Shown: positions 34,831 through 45,200 of the stretch, piece by piece
How positions within the stretch are numbered: position 1 is the first letter of the stretch
Layout of the letters: each line of letters opens with the position of its first letter
From: Fragilaria crotonensis
Lineage: Eukaryota > Bacillariophyta > Fragilariophyceae > Fragilariales > Fragilariaceae
Reading direction: 5' to 3'
NCBI GenBank assembly: GCA_022925895.1
Contig: JAKSYS010000146.1
Span: 41,903 to 105,902 of the forward strand
Length of the DNA stretch: 64,000 nucleotides
Position numbers and translations under genes: made by a program
The notes under the pieces: model-generated
Databases searched by the model: none
What the model saw: only the letters and a program-made list of their open reading frames with translations
Told to the model about the DNA's origin: nothing

Positions 34831-35070
34831 ACATTTTCGTCACAGTAATGAAGCTGCGTGGGACCATCATGTAGAGCACCAGTGACACGCGTAGGCCGAA
34901 GAAAACATGGAATCTTTGTTTCTCATTTCTTTCATGGGTTTTCCAGTACGCCTGCCCACCCTTTGTTCACGCCAGCCAGTTAATTTTTGAAATTTGTTAT
35001 GCGTGCAACAGCATACTTGATACGACACTCCGTTGCGTTGTATGATAACCGAATGATTTGAATTGGTAAC

Positions 35071-35500
35071 TCGTACAACGCAGCGACATTAGTGTTTTTT
35101 TTTCTACCAGTAATGTCGACGCTTGTACAACGCGGCGACATTGGTGGATTTTTTTCTACCACTAATGTCGACGCTTGTACAGCACGGCAACATTAGTGGA
35201 TTTTTTTCTACCACTAATGTCGACGCTTGTACAGCACGGCGACATCGACATTAGTGTGATTTTTTTCTACCAGTAATGTCAACGCTGGTACAACAAGGCG
35301 ACATTAGTGTGATTTTTTTCTACCACTAATGTCGACGCTTGTACAACACATCGACATTGGTGGATTTTTTTCTACCAGTAATGTCGACGCTTGTACAACG
35401 CGGCGACATTCGTGGATTTTTTTCTACCAGTAATGTCGACGCTTGTACAACAAGGCGACATTAGTGGATTTTTTTCTACCAGTAATGTCGTCACATGTAC
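35071..35500. repeat. Hairpin minisatellite array 2 (left arm)
   Basis: Eight units of 51-59 bp. Core CGACATTAGTGG, spacer ATTTTTTTCTA, CCACTAATGTCG; linker ACGCTTGTACAACGCGG. It runs opposite to array 3. The inner border, CACATGTACACGATG, is mirrored at the inner border of array 3. Confidence 0.92.
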
Positions 35501-35654
35501 ACGATGCGCTGCGCAAAAACACAGCGGCACTTACGAGAATTCAGTGCGTCAGTTGCGCAAACGTCATCAAAGAACATGTTTTTCAGAAATGCACTTCAGA
35601 AATTCCTGTGTATTATTTGCCATCTCATTGTTAGCGGACGTTGAAGGATCAACG

Positions 35655-35912
35655 CGGAAACCTTTGTGAGGCGTAGTACAGTTGTGAAAAAGGACACCGC
35701 TAGCCGTGACATTGTTCATGGTAGCAGCAGATCCGAGATCAACGGGGAAACGATCATGAGGCGTAGTACCGTTGGGAACAACGACAGCGAGGAAACCTTT
35801 GTGAGGCGTAGTACAGTTGTGAAAAAGGACACCGCTAGCCGTGACATTGTTCATGGTAGCAGCAGATCCGAGATCAACGGGGAAACGATCATGAGGCGTA
35901 GTACCGTTGGGA
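35655..35912. repeat. 135-bp tandem repeat (nearly two copies) open on both strands
   Basis: GAAACCTTTGTGAGGCGTAG starts at 35656 and again at 35791, period 135 bp (45 codons). Inside each unit GAGGCGTAGTACMGTTG occurs twice. The plus strand gives RRSTVVKKDTASRDIVHGSS, the minus strand NGTTPHDRFPVDLGSAATMN. Either could be a 5' exon of a neighbouring gene; neither has a clear start. Confidence 0.8.
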
Positions 35913-35936
35913 AGACCGACAATTCCGCTATCTTTG

Positions 35937-37010
35937 ATGTTGACAGAGCTGAAAAGCGGCTTCCAACACGTGTACAAATCAAGGAACACTAGTTCGAGTT
36001 GCAGAGTCCAGGTGGCGTACAACTTGTCAGGACAGTACGGCTATCCTCGAAGCAAGCAGGCAATGAAACGCGATAAAGCAAAGAAGAAGAAGATAGATTG
36101 CCTGCAGACCATTTCTTCATCACCACGGCATGCACTGTGCAAAGCCTTCTTCTTGAGCAGTAGACCTATCTTCTATAGTGGAACACTGGACACAACTGCA
36201 ATCCTTCCAGGTAATGTGGGTAATTCAATTGTTCTAACGGTCGCTGAAAATCTGCAAGTTGTTGACACTATTTCTGGAGCCCGTTTGGAATCGGCATGTG
36301 GAGACACTGTATTCACATTGATTCCAAGACAGGCTGCCATCAACAAGTTGACGCATGTCCACAAAACAATCATCTCGCTATACGCACTAGAGGACGCAAA
36401 AACGAAAGCTGAAGTTCGAGGAAAGAAAAGAGTTACAATTGCAGAAACGGATGGAAGGTACACCACTGTCGGTCTAAAACCTAACAGAGGTACACCCGGT
36501 ATTATAGACTCTTGGCCAAAGAAGTTAAGCGTGTGCGCCAAGAAAAATATTTGCAACTTAATGGCTAGATGCGAAGAAGTTGCAAAAGGGTACATACCCT
36601 CAAATGCAATGCGAGGTCTGCGAATTGCACAACTCCTTGTCGATTGGCCAGAGATGGAGGGAAGTGCATCGCAGCCTATCTGGAGAAGTCTTGCCTGTGG
36701 AAAGAACTACTACTTGAATTCACATTTGGACGATGATTTCTTTTATTCGTTGACTACCATTGCTTCCGAATTTGGACTTCAAGAAGATGTTGATAAGTAC
36801 AGATTGGATGCAAAAGTCTGCAACTACTTCACATTTGCAGAACAAGGGATAGCTGTCGCGCTGAGACCGGGAGATATGCTTATTTTCAATCCAAGATATC
36901 ACCACTGCTTGTCATCACGCACGGACTCTTACCAATGTAAGGATGTTTTTTGTCTATCCTTATATCTAAAAACTGCAGTTGTAGGAGGAAATGACAACTC
37001 ACAGCCCTGA
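35937..37010 (+). CDS. 2OG-Fe(II) dioxygenase-like protein carried between inverted hairpin arrays (357 aa)
   Basis: Single open frame; starts at 35937 (MLTELKSGFQ) or 36063 (MKRDKAKKKKIDCLQ), undecided. The C-terminal third has the pattern of a double-stranded beta-helix oxygenase. A putative HxD lies in YYLNSHLDDDFFYSL (His codon 36723). Next comes AVALRPGDMLIFNPRYHHCL, with the distal His about 59 residues after the first, then a strand CKDVFCLSLYLKTAVVG. The 2-oxoglutarate-binding basic residue may be the Arg in SSRTDS or a later Lys. The N-terminal half has no recognised domain. I recall multicopy diatom proteins with this tail. Substrate unknown. Its place between mirrored arrays inside a transposon suggests cargo or an accessory factor. 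By analogy with TET/JBP genes carried by some fungal transposons, action on DNA is imaginable, but this is speculation. Confidence 0.6.
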   Translation: MLTELKSGFQHVYKSRNTSSSCRVQVAYNLSGQYGYPRSKQAMKRDKAKKKKIDCLQTISSSPRHALCKAFFLSSRPIFYSGTLDTTAILPGNVGNSIVLTVAENLQVVDTISGARLESACGDTVFTLIPRQAAINKLTHVHKTIISLYALEDAKTKAEVRGKKRVTIAETDGRYTTVGLKPNRGTPGIIDSWPKKLSVCAKKNICNLMARCEEVAKGYIPSNAMRGLRIAQLLVDWPEMEGSASQPIWRSLACGKNYYLNSHLDDDFFYSLTTIASEFGLQEDVDKYRLDAKVCNYFTFAEQGIAVALRPGDMLIFNPRYHHCLSSRTDSYQCKDVFCLSLYLKTAVVGGNDNSQP

Positions 37011-37089
37011 ATAACAACGTTGTTTGTTGCAACCTGAATAATCTGCAAATTATCGAATTGGTAGCATAAAATCCACTCATGTGGCCATC

Positions 37090-37785
37090 GTGTACATGTG
37101 CCAGCGTCGACATTACTGGTAGGAAAAAATCACACTAATGTCGATGTCGCCGTGCTGTACAAGCGTCGACATTAGTGGTAGAAAAAAATCCACTAATGTT
37201 GCCGTGCTGTACAAGCGTCGACATTAGTGGTAGAAAAAAATCCACCAATGTCGATGTGTTGTACAAGCGTCGACATTAGTGGTAGAAAAAAATCACACTA
37301 ATGTCGCCTTGTTGTACCAGCGTCGACATTACTGGTAGAAAAAAATCCACTCATGTCGCCGTGCTGTACCAGCGTCGACATTACTGGTAGAAAAAAATCC
37401 TCTCATGTCGCCGTGCTGTACAGCAAGAGTCGACATTACTGGTAGAAAAAAATCCACTAATGTCGCCGTGTGGTACAAGCGTCGACATTACTGGTAGGAA
37501 AAAATCACACTAATGTCGATGTCGCCGTGCTGTACAAGCGTCGACATTAGTGGTAGAAAAAAATCCACTAATGTTGCCGTGCTGTACAAGCGTCGACATT
37601 AGTGGTAGGAAAAAATCCACCAATGTCGCCTTGTTGTACAAGCGTCGACATTAGTGGTAGAAAAAAATCCACGAATGTCGCCGTCGTGTACAAGCGTCGA
37701 CATTACTGGTAGAAAAAAAAACACTAATGTCGCTGTGTTGTACAAGCGTCGACATTACTGGTAGAAAAAAATACACTAATCCTGC
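37090..37785. repeat. Hairpin minisatellite array 3 (right arm, inverted to array 2)
   Basis: Thirteen units of 48-59 bp: CGACATTAGTGG, spacer TAGAAAAAAAT, CCACTAATGTCG; linker CCGTGCTGTACAAGCGT. Some units have CTGG in place of GTGG, weakening the stem by one pair. A higher-order copy is visible: the block from 37103 recurs at about 37479. Confidence 0.92.
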
Positions 37786-37889
37786 CATCATTGATAACAA
37801 TACCCGATTTTGTGCAACTACCGTAAATAAGTCCTAAGTGTAACGCCGGAAATACGATGCGTACCATACATCTATGACGCAACATCGCC

Positions 37890-40800
37890 TCAACCACACC
37901 AAGCAGAAACTTTTGATTTCTTCACTTTGCCTACCGGGCATGACGACACCACTCCCCCAATGGGTGGTGGTTTCTCGGATGCAAGGTTTGCCTTTTCGAC
38001 AGAAATAAGCTTGTCCAGAGCTTCCTCGACCGCTAGTCCACGCTCTCGGCAGTTTTTTGATGCTGCAACAATACTCACTAACTCCTTTACTCTTGGCATG
38101 AACATGTCGTATGGATTGTAGAACAAGGAATCTGGGAACTCGTCCTGGTGGTGAACACGTGATCCAAAGTCAATACAATCACTTTCCACTTTGGATTCAA
38201 TGAGCCAGGCATCATCGTCATCATCGTCCTGGTAATCGTCACCACTGCCACCATCATAACAGTCATCACACAATTCATGCTGCAAATGAACTTCTTGGGA
38301 CATGGACATGGGAACATTTGTTGAACTGTGCTTAAGGGCAACCATCACCTCATCCCGTGAGTAGTTTATTACCCGGTTGATTACGGAGTCTTTTTTGAAA
38401 AGTAATGCTAGGCAGCGTTCTGTTGCATTCCGAAATGTATCGTTCGAATTCTGTCCAAATTGATACACGCGACGAAATGATGAAACTGTGTGGTCATAAG
38501 TCTTTTCTGAGAAGGTAGGTCCTTGGCACTCATTTCGCCTAAGTGAGTCCAACTCTCTTTTTATGTCGGCCTCAGTGGATGAGCAATCATGGACGTTCTT
38601 CATTGCAAAGTACAGATACGCTTTCCACCAACGTACTGAAATGTCGTGGTGAGTGATCATGGACTTGGCGGCATAGTACATCTTTACATGTACCAAATGC
38701 TGGCAGACCATGCCATTGCATTCAAAGTATTTGCAGTCACATAGGAGACAGCCTCGATCCTGGAAAGAATGCAAAGAAACGGTGTACACTCTATGAAAAC
38801 GGGGTACCAATGAATGCACCTCCCGTTCAACAGACCTGACAACAAGCCACGTGTCTTTGCTTGTTCTCCAAGATGCATAGTTCTCGCACTCCCGAATAGC
38901 AAATTTCAACATGAATTCTGCTGGGAGAGTAATGTCGTTCACAGTCAGGGAGGTACTCCATGTTGCTCTTCCAAGCAACGCGGTAGCTAGATGACGACGA
39001 TAGAGGTCGAACTTGTTACAATCCATATCCAGCTGAATTTTGGCCGATTTGTCAATTGCATGCTGTGGAAGTACACGGGAAGGACCAGATTTGATGGCGT
39101 GATTGGTCCCTTCATGACCAGAGTTCGTGGTGGTCTCAAAGTGCCTAATGCCCTTCCGCAAGTAGAAACAATAACTTTGCTCATGTGGGATGATACAACC
39201 ACGGATGAAGTCCAACAGTTTCTCTCCACCATCATCGCCGAAAATGGCCTTCACAACATCTGACTTCAAATAAGTAATTAATAGGGCCTTACTTCTGTAG
39301 TCACAGTGATCATGTTAGGTACAGTCAACGACATACATGTGGAGACCAAAATAGTGTGACTTACACTTCATATTCTTCTTTCGAGTCTACCCCGCGGCGC
39401 ATCCAGCTATATAGCCAGTTTTGAATTACTCTCACCTGACTTCTTGCAGAATCTCTCTTTGCGAAAGCCTAAACCTCTACATTCTCGTCTCCAGCCTTGA
39501 TGAACAAGATGCCATCCACAGCGACTACGAACTGCGTTGACAAAATATGTCGCAATTGCGTAGTCGACCTGCGCCATTTCTTGGGAGTCGCCATCTGTCA
39601 TGACAAGCTTAACCAACCGCAATGTTTGAGTACCTAAGAGCACAGGAAGTGCTTCTTGGAATAACCAACGGAACAACCAAGATCTTTCATTTGGGGCAAA
39701 GCATCTGACCACTACCATCACATTTCCGTCCGAATCCTTGACCGAAAGTGTAAGCAAGGGTCTGCTTTCATTGTTTGTCTCATGTGTCCCATCAATGCAA
39801 ACGACTTCTGGAAAGGCTTGAAAGAGACGTCTACCATCTGGCAACACCCAGCAACATGCAATAAGAATGTCCTGGTCGTCCCTTGCTCCAACTGCGTGCC
39901 TACTTCTCTGGGCATATTCCTTGAAATCGGCTGTCTCTGTGACCTCCAGAGGTACAGACTTATGGGTTGGGGCGCTTTCCATTGTGGTCACCATGGAAAG
40001 GCTGGTTAGATTAACCCCATCATCAACAGGATTGCCTTCAGTTCGTGCCGCCTTGCGATTTTGACCACGAATTTCTTTCGTATTCCCGTTATGATACAGA
40101 CAGACAAATGATGCGCCAATTTTTTGGAGATAATTCAGCATACTGTCTGACGGTGACATGTCAGAGGGTAGTGCAGCACCCTGAGGTGACGAATCCATTA
40201 AATCTTGTGCCATTCGGGAGAAACCTTGAACATAAGCCATCTGTCCGCGTGTAAACAGCTCACCAGTACTGCTTCGGGTGAACAATGCAGCTTGTGAGGG
40301 CAGGATATTGGCAGCAGCCATTGCAGCTGCATTTTCCAGGGTTGGGGCGTCCAGAAAACGTTTGCGATTGGTTATCTCGTTACGAGACATGGGTGGGTGA
40401 CCCCTATGCTGGTTGTCTCCAACCCCACAGACTAGATGAAAGCTGTACTGGTCCAGTCGGATGACAATTTTGGCAGAACAAGTGCACCTTGTATCGCGTT
40501 GCGTGCAATTACGTCGTCGCAATGCCTTTCCTGAGTTATTGGAACCACGAGAGTTTTTTGTCACCAATATAGGTTGTCACACGATAAGCATCGGCTTGGG
40601 CACCATCCAAACGCTGATGATACTTTCGGCCGTTACTGCACAACAAAACACGTTGGTCCTTGCAGGCTTTAGCACTACTTCCATTAGATATCAGAGCACA
40701 GTTACCATGAGATCTGGCGGCTTGGCATAAATCAGTGATAAGTTTTTGGCCTCCAGAATCCTTGCCGAATCCTCCCACAGTAGGGTACAGCAATGGACTG

Positions 40801-41012
40801 AAGCGCACAATAAACTTCATGGGGCCTTTGTATACGGAACTAGTAGTGTACTCGAACAGGTCGTGCTTCGTTTCCGATGAGGCACAGAAATCTTCGGAAG
40901 GTAAGCAAAGGTGTCCATTGAATGGGAGCGACCCAATCCACGTTGCAGTCTTGAAAGCAGTTAAAAAAGCATCCACAGGCTTTGTAGGGGAAACTACTAA
41001 CTCGTCTGGATC
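37890..41012 (-). CDS. Mutator-like (MULE) transposase with SWIM finger, two frame breaks
   Basis: Catalyses cut-and-paste transposition. The frame starts after an acceptor (CTTTAG) at 41012; an upstream exon is expected. Pieces: 41012-40536, 40567-39407 and 39269-37890. Catalytic acids: Asp in VVCIDGTHETN, Asp in LVMTDGDSQEMAQ, Glu in TTNSGHEGTNHAIKS. SWIM finger: LLCDCKYFECNGMVCQHLVH. The acidic C-terminal part ends in VGKVKKSKVSAWCG. Between the second and third pieces QNWLYSWMRRGVDSKEEYEV joins SKALLITYLKSDVV across a roughly 70-bp GTAAGT..CTACAG intron, keeping frame. The break near 40545 is either an A6 indel or a 52-bp intron (GTGTGA..CTCAG). The break near 39450 is a real frameshift by my reading. 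Probably inactive, or mis-assembled at two bases. Confidence 0.82.
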
Positions 41013-41343
41013 CTAAAGGCAGGAAAACGAATGGAGAGAGCATCGTGTGAGCATCGAAGAGTATTTTGGGAAAGCAACACGGATTGAAGCAACAAAAACA
41101 AACGAACCATGGTGTGGACCATAAAAGGTTGAACCTGTGGTAAATTGTGGCGGAAATGTTGTGGGTATTCAATGTTATAATCACATTAACAGACGAATAT
41201 TTTTATTACTGTTCAAACAAATGTCGGGCAGATTTATGTTCCTTATCCATGACGAAGTTTTGACTAAGGTTGCTTGAAAAATGGCTCCTGTTGAAGCGAA
41301 AAAATGAAGATTCCAAAAAGTCAAATTCTGCGACAAAAAATGT

Positions 41344-41351
41344 TGACGTCA
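41344..41351. promoter_or_regulatory. TGACGTCA palindrome in element end (A, right)
   Basis: Mirror copy of the 32187 site in the right end of element A. Confidence 0.5.
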
Positions 41352-41376
41352 TTTCCTTGCATTCTAATCGCTTCCG

Positions 41377-41636
41377 GTCTTCTACCGGACGGCGGCATAA
41401 GTGGAGAAAATTATCCACTAATGCCGCTCTACCGGTAGTAGCATTCGTACCAGGTACTTGTACCTCGTACCTGGTATGCATACTCCCACACTCCCACAGA
41501 TCGCGGTATGGTATACATGTATGCACAAATTGGATGCAAATTGAATTTCAAACAAACATTTAAAACCACCCACATGGTGAACTGTCATAAACGATCTCTA
41601 CTATCGGTAGTAGTATAGGTCTACGTATTTGAATTG
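41377..41636. other. Segment between the right ends of elements A and B
   Basis: Contains one hairpin unit (GCGGCATAAGTGG...CCACTAATGCCGC, 41388-41425) of the array family and CAGGTACTTGTACC palindromes. No gene. Confidence 0.6.
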
Positions 41637-41783
41637 CTGCTGTCCTGACAACAGGCTGGGCCGGCGTATTGGAAACCCATGAAAGAAATGAGAAACAAAG
41701 ATTCCGTGCTTTCTGCGGCCTACACGTGTCACGGGTGGTCTACATGACTGTCCCACGCAGCTTTATTACTGTGACGTAAATGT

Positions 41784-41791
41784 TGACGTCA
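41784..41791. promoter_or_regulatory. TGACGTCA palindrome in element end (B, right)
   Basis: Mirror copy in the right end of element B, with an extra half-type site TGACGTAA at 41772-41779. It lies about 500 bp upstream of the nuclease-helicase start codon. Confidence 0.5.
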
Positions 41792-41815
41792 TTTCCTTGC
41801 ATTCTAATCGGATCC

Positions 41816-42289
41816 ATGCTTGGAGTACGGCTGTTCCATGTACTTGTACCTGGTACCAGGTACCAGGTACCAGGTATCCATACTCCATACTCCATAATGT
41901 AATATGCACATAATACAGTACCTGGTACCTGGTACAAGTACCCCGAGTACCCAGTGGAGTATAGTAGTATAGAGTATAGAGTATAGTATTCTGCTCGGAA
42001 TTTTTTGCATACGCATACGCCAGATACGACGAAAATTTAGGTGTCGTATGTCGTATGTCGTTTGCATGTACCGTACGTTTAACTTTTCTTCCGTGAGCTG
42101 CGAGCTGCGAGTGAGGATTGACCACCGATTGTGATGGACAACTGCACCTGACGAAACCTATTGCTCCACATTCTTTTTTTTCTCCATGATCACAGTATTA
42201 CTCACAATTCACATTTGCAACGTCTCTATCATATCGGACACGTCGCACTCAACAACCTCACATCATCGCTGCAACGACTAGACGAAATA
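41816..42289. promoter_or_regulatory. Upstream region of the nuclease-helicase gene
   Basis: The first 130 bp consist of repeated GGTACC/CCAGGTACC palindromes (41843-41945), followed by GTATAGAGTATA-type repeats. The 5' UTR and promoter of the gene starting at 42290 should lie here, directly next to the element end. Confidence 0.5.
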
Positions 42290-45200
42290 ATGGGAGTACG
42301 GGGCCTCACGACTGTGCTGGAACAGCATGGTTGGATCCCATCAAGGAAAGGTTGCATCGCTCCTCTGTGGCGAGATGATTCCTTTCCAATGGAGCGCATT
42401 GAACGCCTTCCAGCAGGTTCAACCTTGGCAATCGATGGCAATGGCTTGGCTCATTATCTTTTTGATGTCGCCTATTCTAGACATTGGGAGAATCTGGGTC
42501 TAGTGACGGAACGTCCGAACTCTGGAATCGACTGCTCATGTCCACAGGAGTTGACACAGGAAACGATTGTACAATGTTTGCCTCAATCGGTACCTCTGCA
42601 AATCTTGGATCAAGTTGTTCGCGAATTCGTTCATGCACTTTCCTCTTCCGGTATGACACTTGTCGTCTATTGGGATGGTAAATTACGTCGTTTCAAGGCG
42701 GCAACTGCCAAGGAGAGACGGGCGTCGCGGGCCGAGAAGTATTCACACTTGCGTCAATATTGTCAATTTGGATCGCTTCCATTTCCGAAACCATGTTGTC
42801 GCCGCAATTTTCAATCAAGCTTCCCACCATCGAACTTGATTGTCGAACAAGTTCGATCAACGCTACGTAGCATCACTTACATTCAACACATACAGTGCAC
42901 AGAAGAAGCCGACGCTGAGGTCGCACGAGCGTCCAGTGAATCAATCGGGACCTACTGCGTCGGAATGGATTCCGATTTTTGGCTCTTTCGGGATACCAAA
43001 TATGTTCCCATCTCTACAATTCGTGCCTCGACGACGTTAGTGACGGCAAGTGTGATGACACGGGACGATGTGGCGACCTTACTGCATCTACCATCTAGTG
43101 AATCTATTGTCGAGTTAGGGATCCTCCTGGGCAATGACTATATCAAGAAGAAGGAAACATTAAGCCAATCGTTCAAGAATGCAGAAGAAGCCATTGAATT
43201 TCTGCAGTATCAGACAGCGGATTATCGAGTGACAGCTACGTCGAAGCCAGTCCAATTGGCGCTGGACTTCATTCGAGCACTCTATTCGTTTGCATGCCTC
43301 GATGACTTTCCGATCGATCCATTGACAGACGACGATGAAGACGATGGCAACTCCGACCATCCTGTGCTACCAGCCTCTCTTGACTTGTCTCTCGTTGCCA
43401 TGGAGCCAATTGAGTTCTCCCTGCGAGATGTTATGCTTCGTCCCCTTCAAGCCTACGTCGATCAAACAACAGACTCAAACTCTGCCGTCATTTCACAGTT
43501 ACATCTCGATACCTACATCGAACTCAACAAGGCTTTGGAACTCAATTTGGACAGGAGAACTCCGTCTGCTGGAGCTTCGATACACAGACCAACTTGGGAG
43601 GATATTTTGGCTTCTTACGCAATTGAACGTACTCTGGCGCATATCTTTGGCAGATATGCCGGTGCACCTGTCGTGCGATACTCGTCGCCCATGAAGATGT
43701 TTGATGCACTTTCCTTTCAAAACATGATGAATGCGGCAAGAAAGTTGTCGGAAGAACATGCAGCCGCGTTGTTGCCTGCTGCACCTGCTCCGAAGGCCAA
43801 CGGAAACTTAGTCAAGGTTAAACAAGCGACAGCTACTACAAAGTCGAACGGGACTGTAGTAAAGGCTGAAAAAGCCAAACCTGTCGCAAAAATAGTGGAA
43901 ACGCTCAAACTCCCGATTGATGATTTCGAAGAAGAGATTCTTCGCACGATCAGAAACCATCGCGTTACTATCATTCAAGGAGAGACTGGATGCGGCAAAT
44001 CCTCACGTGTCCCCATCATGATCCTTCGAGCACCCGTACCCCACGACGCCTTGAACGAAGTGAAAATGTTCATCTCTCAACCGCGCCGCATTGCAGCAAA
44101 AGCTCTTGTCGAACGCGTGCGATCATGCGAACCAGACCTCCAACACAAGATCGCACTTCGCATGGGACACGGGGAACGAGAATATGAGACTACGCAAACC
44201 AGGGCTTGGTTCGTTACGACAGGATACCTGGTGCGAGTCTTGGCGAATCATCCGGAACGCTTTAACAATGTGTCCCATCTTATTGTTGATGAAGTGCACG
44301 AACGCTCTGTCGATTCGGATGTGTTATGCCTACTCTGTAAACGATTGCTCACTACCAATAAGACTATCCGTCTGGTACTCATGTCCGCAACCTTGGCCGC
44401 CAACATGTATGCCGATTACTTTGATGTCACGGAGCCTCCTATCAAAGTTGGTGGACGTAGATTTCCAATACAAGAATTCTTTATCGAGGATCTCATTTCA
44501 AAATTCAAGTTCCCTGCGAAAGACCAGAAGACGGCAAAGACAATAAAAGAGCAATGTGAGAAGAGCAGATGCAAACAGGAACCTACTAACCACTATATGG
44601 AGGGCTTGTATCAGCTGGCTGTCCGAACTACTGCGGCTGTTGGCCAACCGGGGACTTCTGTACTCATCTTCGTACCAGGAATGCATGACATTGTGTCAAT
44701 CATTGACTTGATTGAGCAACTCTACGTTCCAGGAGCTAATTTCACTTGCTTTCCAATTCACAGTGATGTTCCTTTCGAAGAGCAAATGGCTGCCTTTGAC
44801 ACACCGGCGGTGGATGAAATCAAAGTCATTATTGGCACCAATGCTGCCGAATCTTCCATCACTCTCCCCGATGTGGATCACGTTATTTGTTTAGGACTTC
44901 AGAAGCAAATAGTCTATAATCCGGCGACTCACAGGCAACTTCTAACCCCGGCGTGGATCAGCCAGGCGAGTGCAATTCAACGCGCAGGACGAACAGGCCG
45001 AGTTAGGAATGGCAACGTATATCGGCTTTACACGCGAGCAGCGTTTGAAGATTATATGGCCAAATTTGAGGTTGGGGAAATGTCACGAATGCCGCTCGAT
45101 TCTGTCATTTTGGATCTGAAGCAGATCCTACACGAAGAAACGACTCCTGTGTTGCTCGAGTGCTTGGAACCTCCCGAGTTGCGAACAATCGAACGGTCCT

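Larger units (their letters stand above)
32164..41376. mobile_element. Mutator-like element A with long diverged inverted ends (9.2 kb)
   Basis: Left end (plus) GGAAGCGATTAGAATGCAAGG at 32164 onward, right end the same sequence inverted, finishing at 41376. Similarity continues inward for about 300 bp on each side: GAACATAAATCTRCCCGACA, GTGATTATAAC and CCATGGTTYGTTT recur in mirror order. It encloses the transposase (37890-41012), the dioxygenase-like ORF, three hairpin arrays and insertion C. The left arm also mirrors the start of the transposase gene. No clean target duplication was found. The right end lies inside the right part of element B, so the two ends overlap and recombination between related elements is likely. 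Confidence 0.7.
34799..41815. mobile_element. Element B: second inverted-end pair of the same family (7.0 kb)
   Basis: GGATCCGATTAGAATGCAAGG at 34799 (plus) and its inverse ending at 41815. The ends stay similar for about 170 bp (GTCACAGTAATRAAGCTGCGTG, TTTGTTTCTCATTTCTTTCA and CATGGGTTT occur in both). The outermost 33 bp are shared with element A; the sequence inside differs from A. GGATCC flanks both ends and could be part of the repeat or a palindromic target duplication. Inside are both inverted hairpin arrays, the dioxygenase-like ORF and the transposase. Confidence 0.7.

Noticed and set aside
33170-37785. CRISPR-like appearance of regularly spaced repeats
   Set aside because: The spacers between stems are nearly identical from unit to unit, no cas-like gene is present and the context is eukaryotic.
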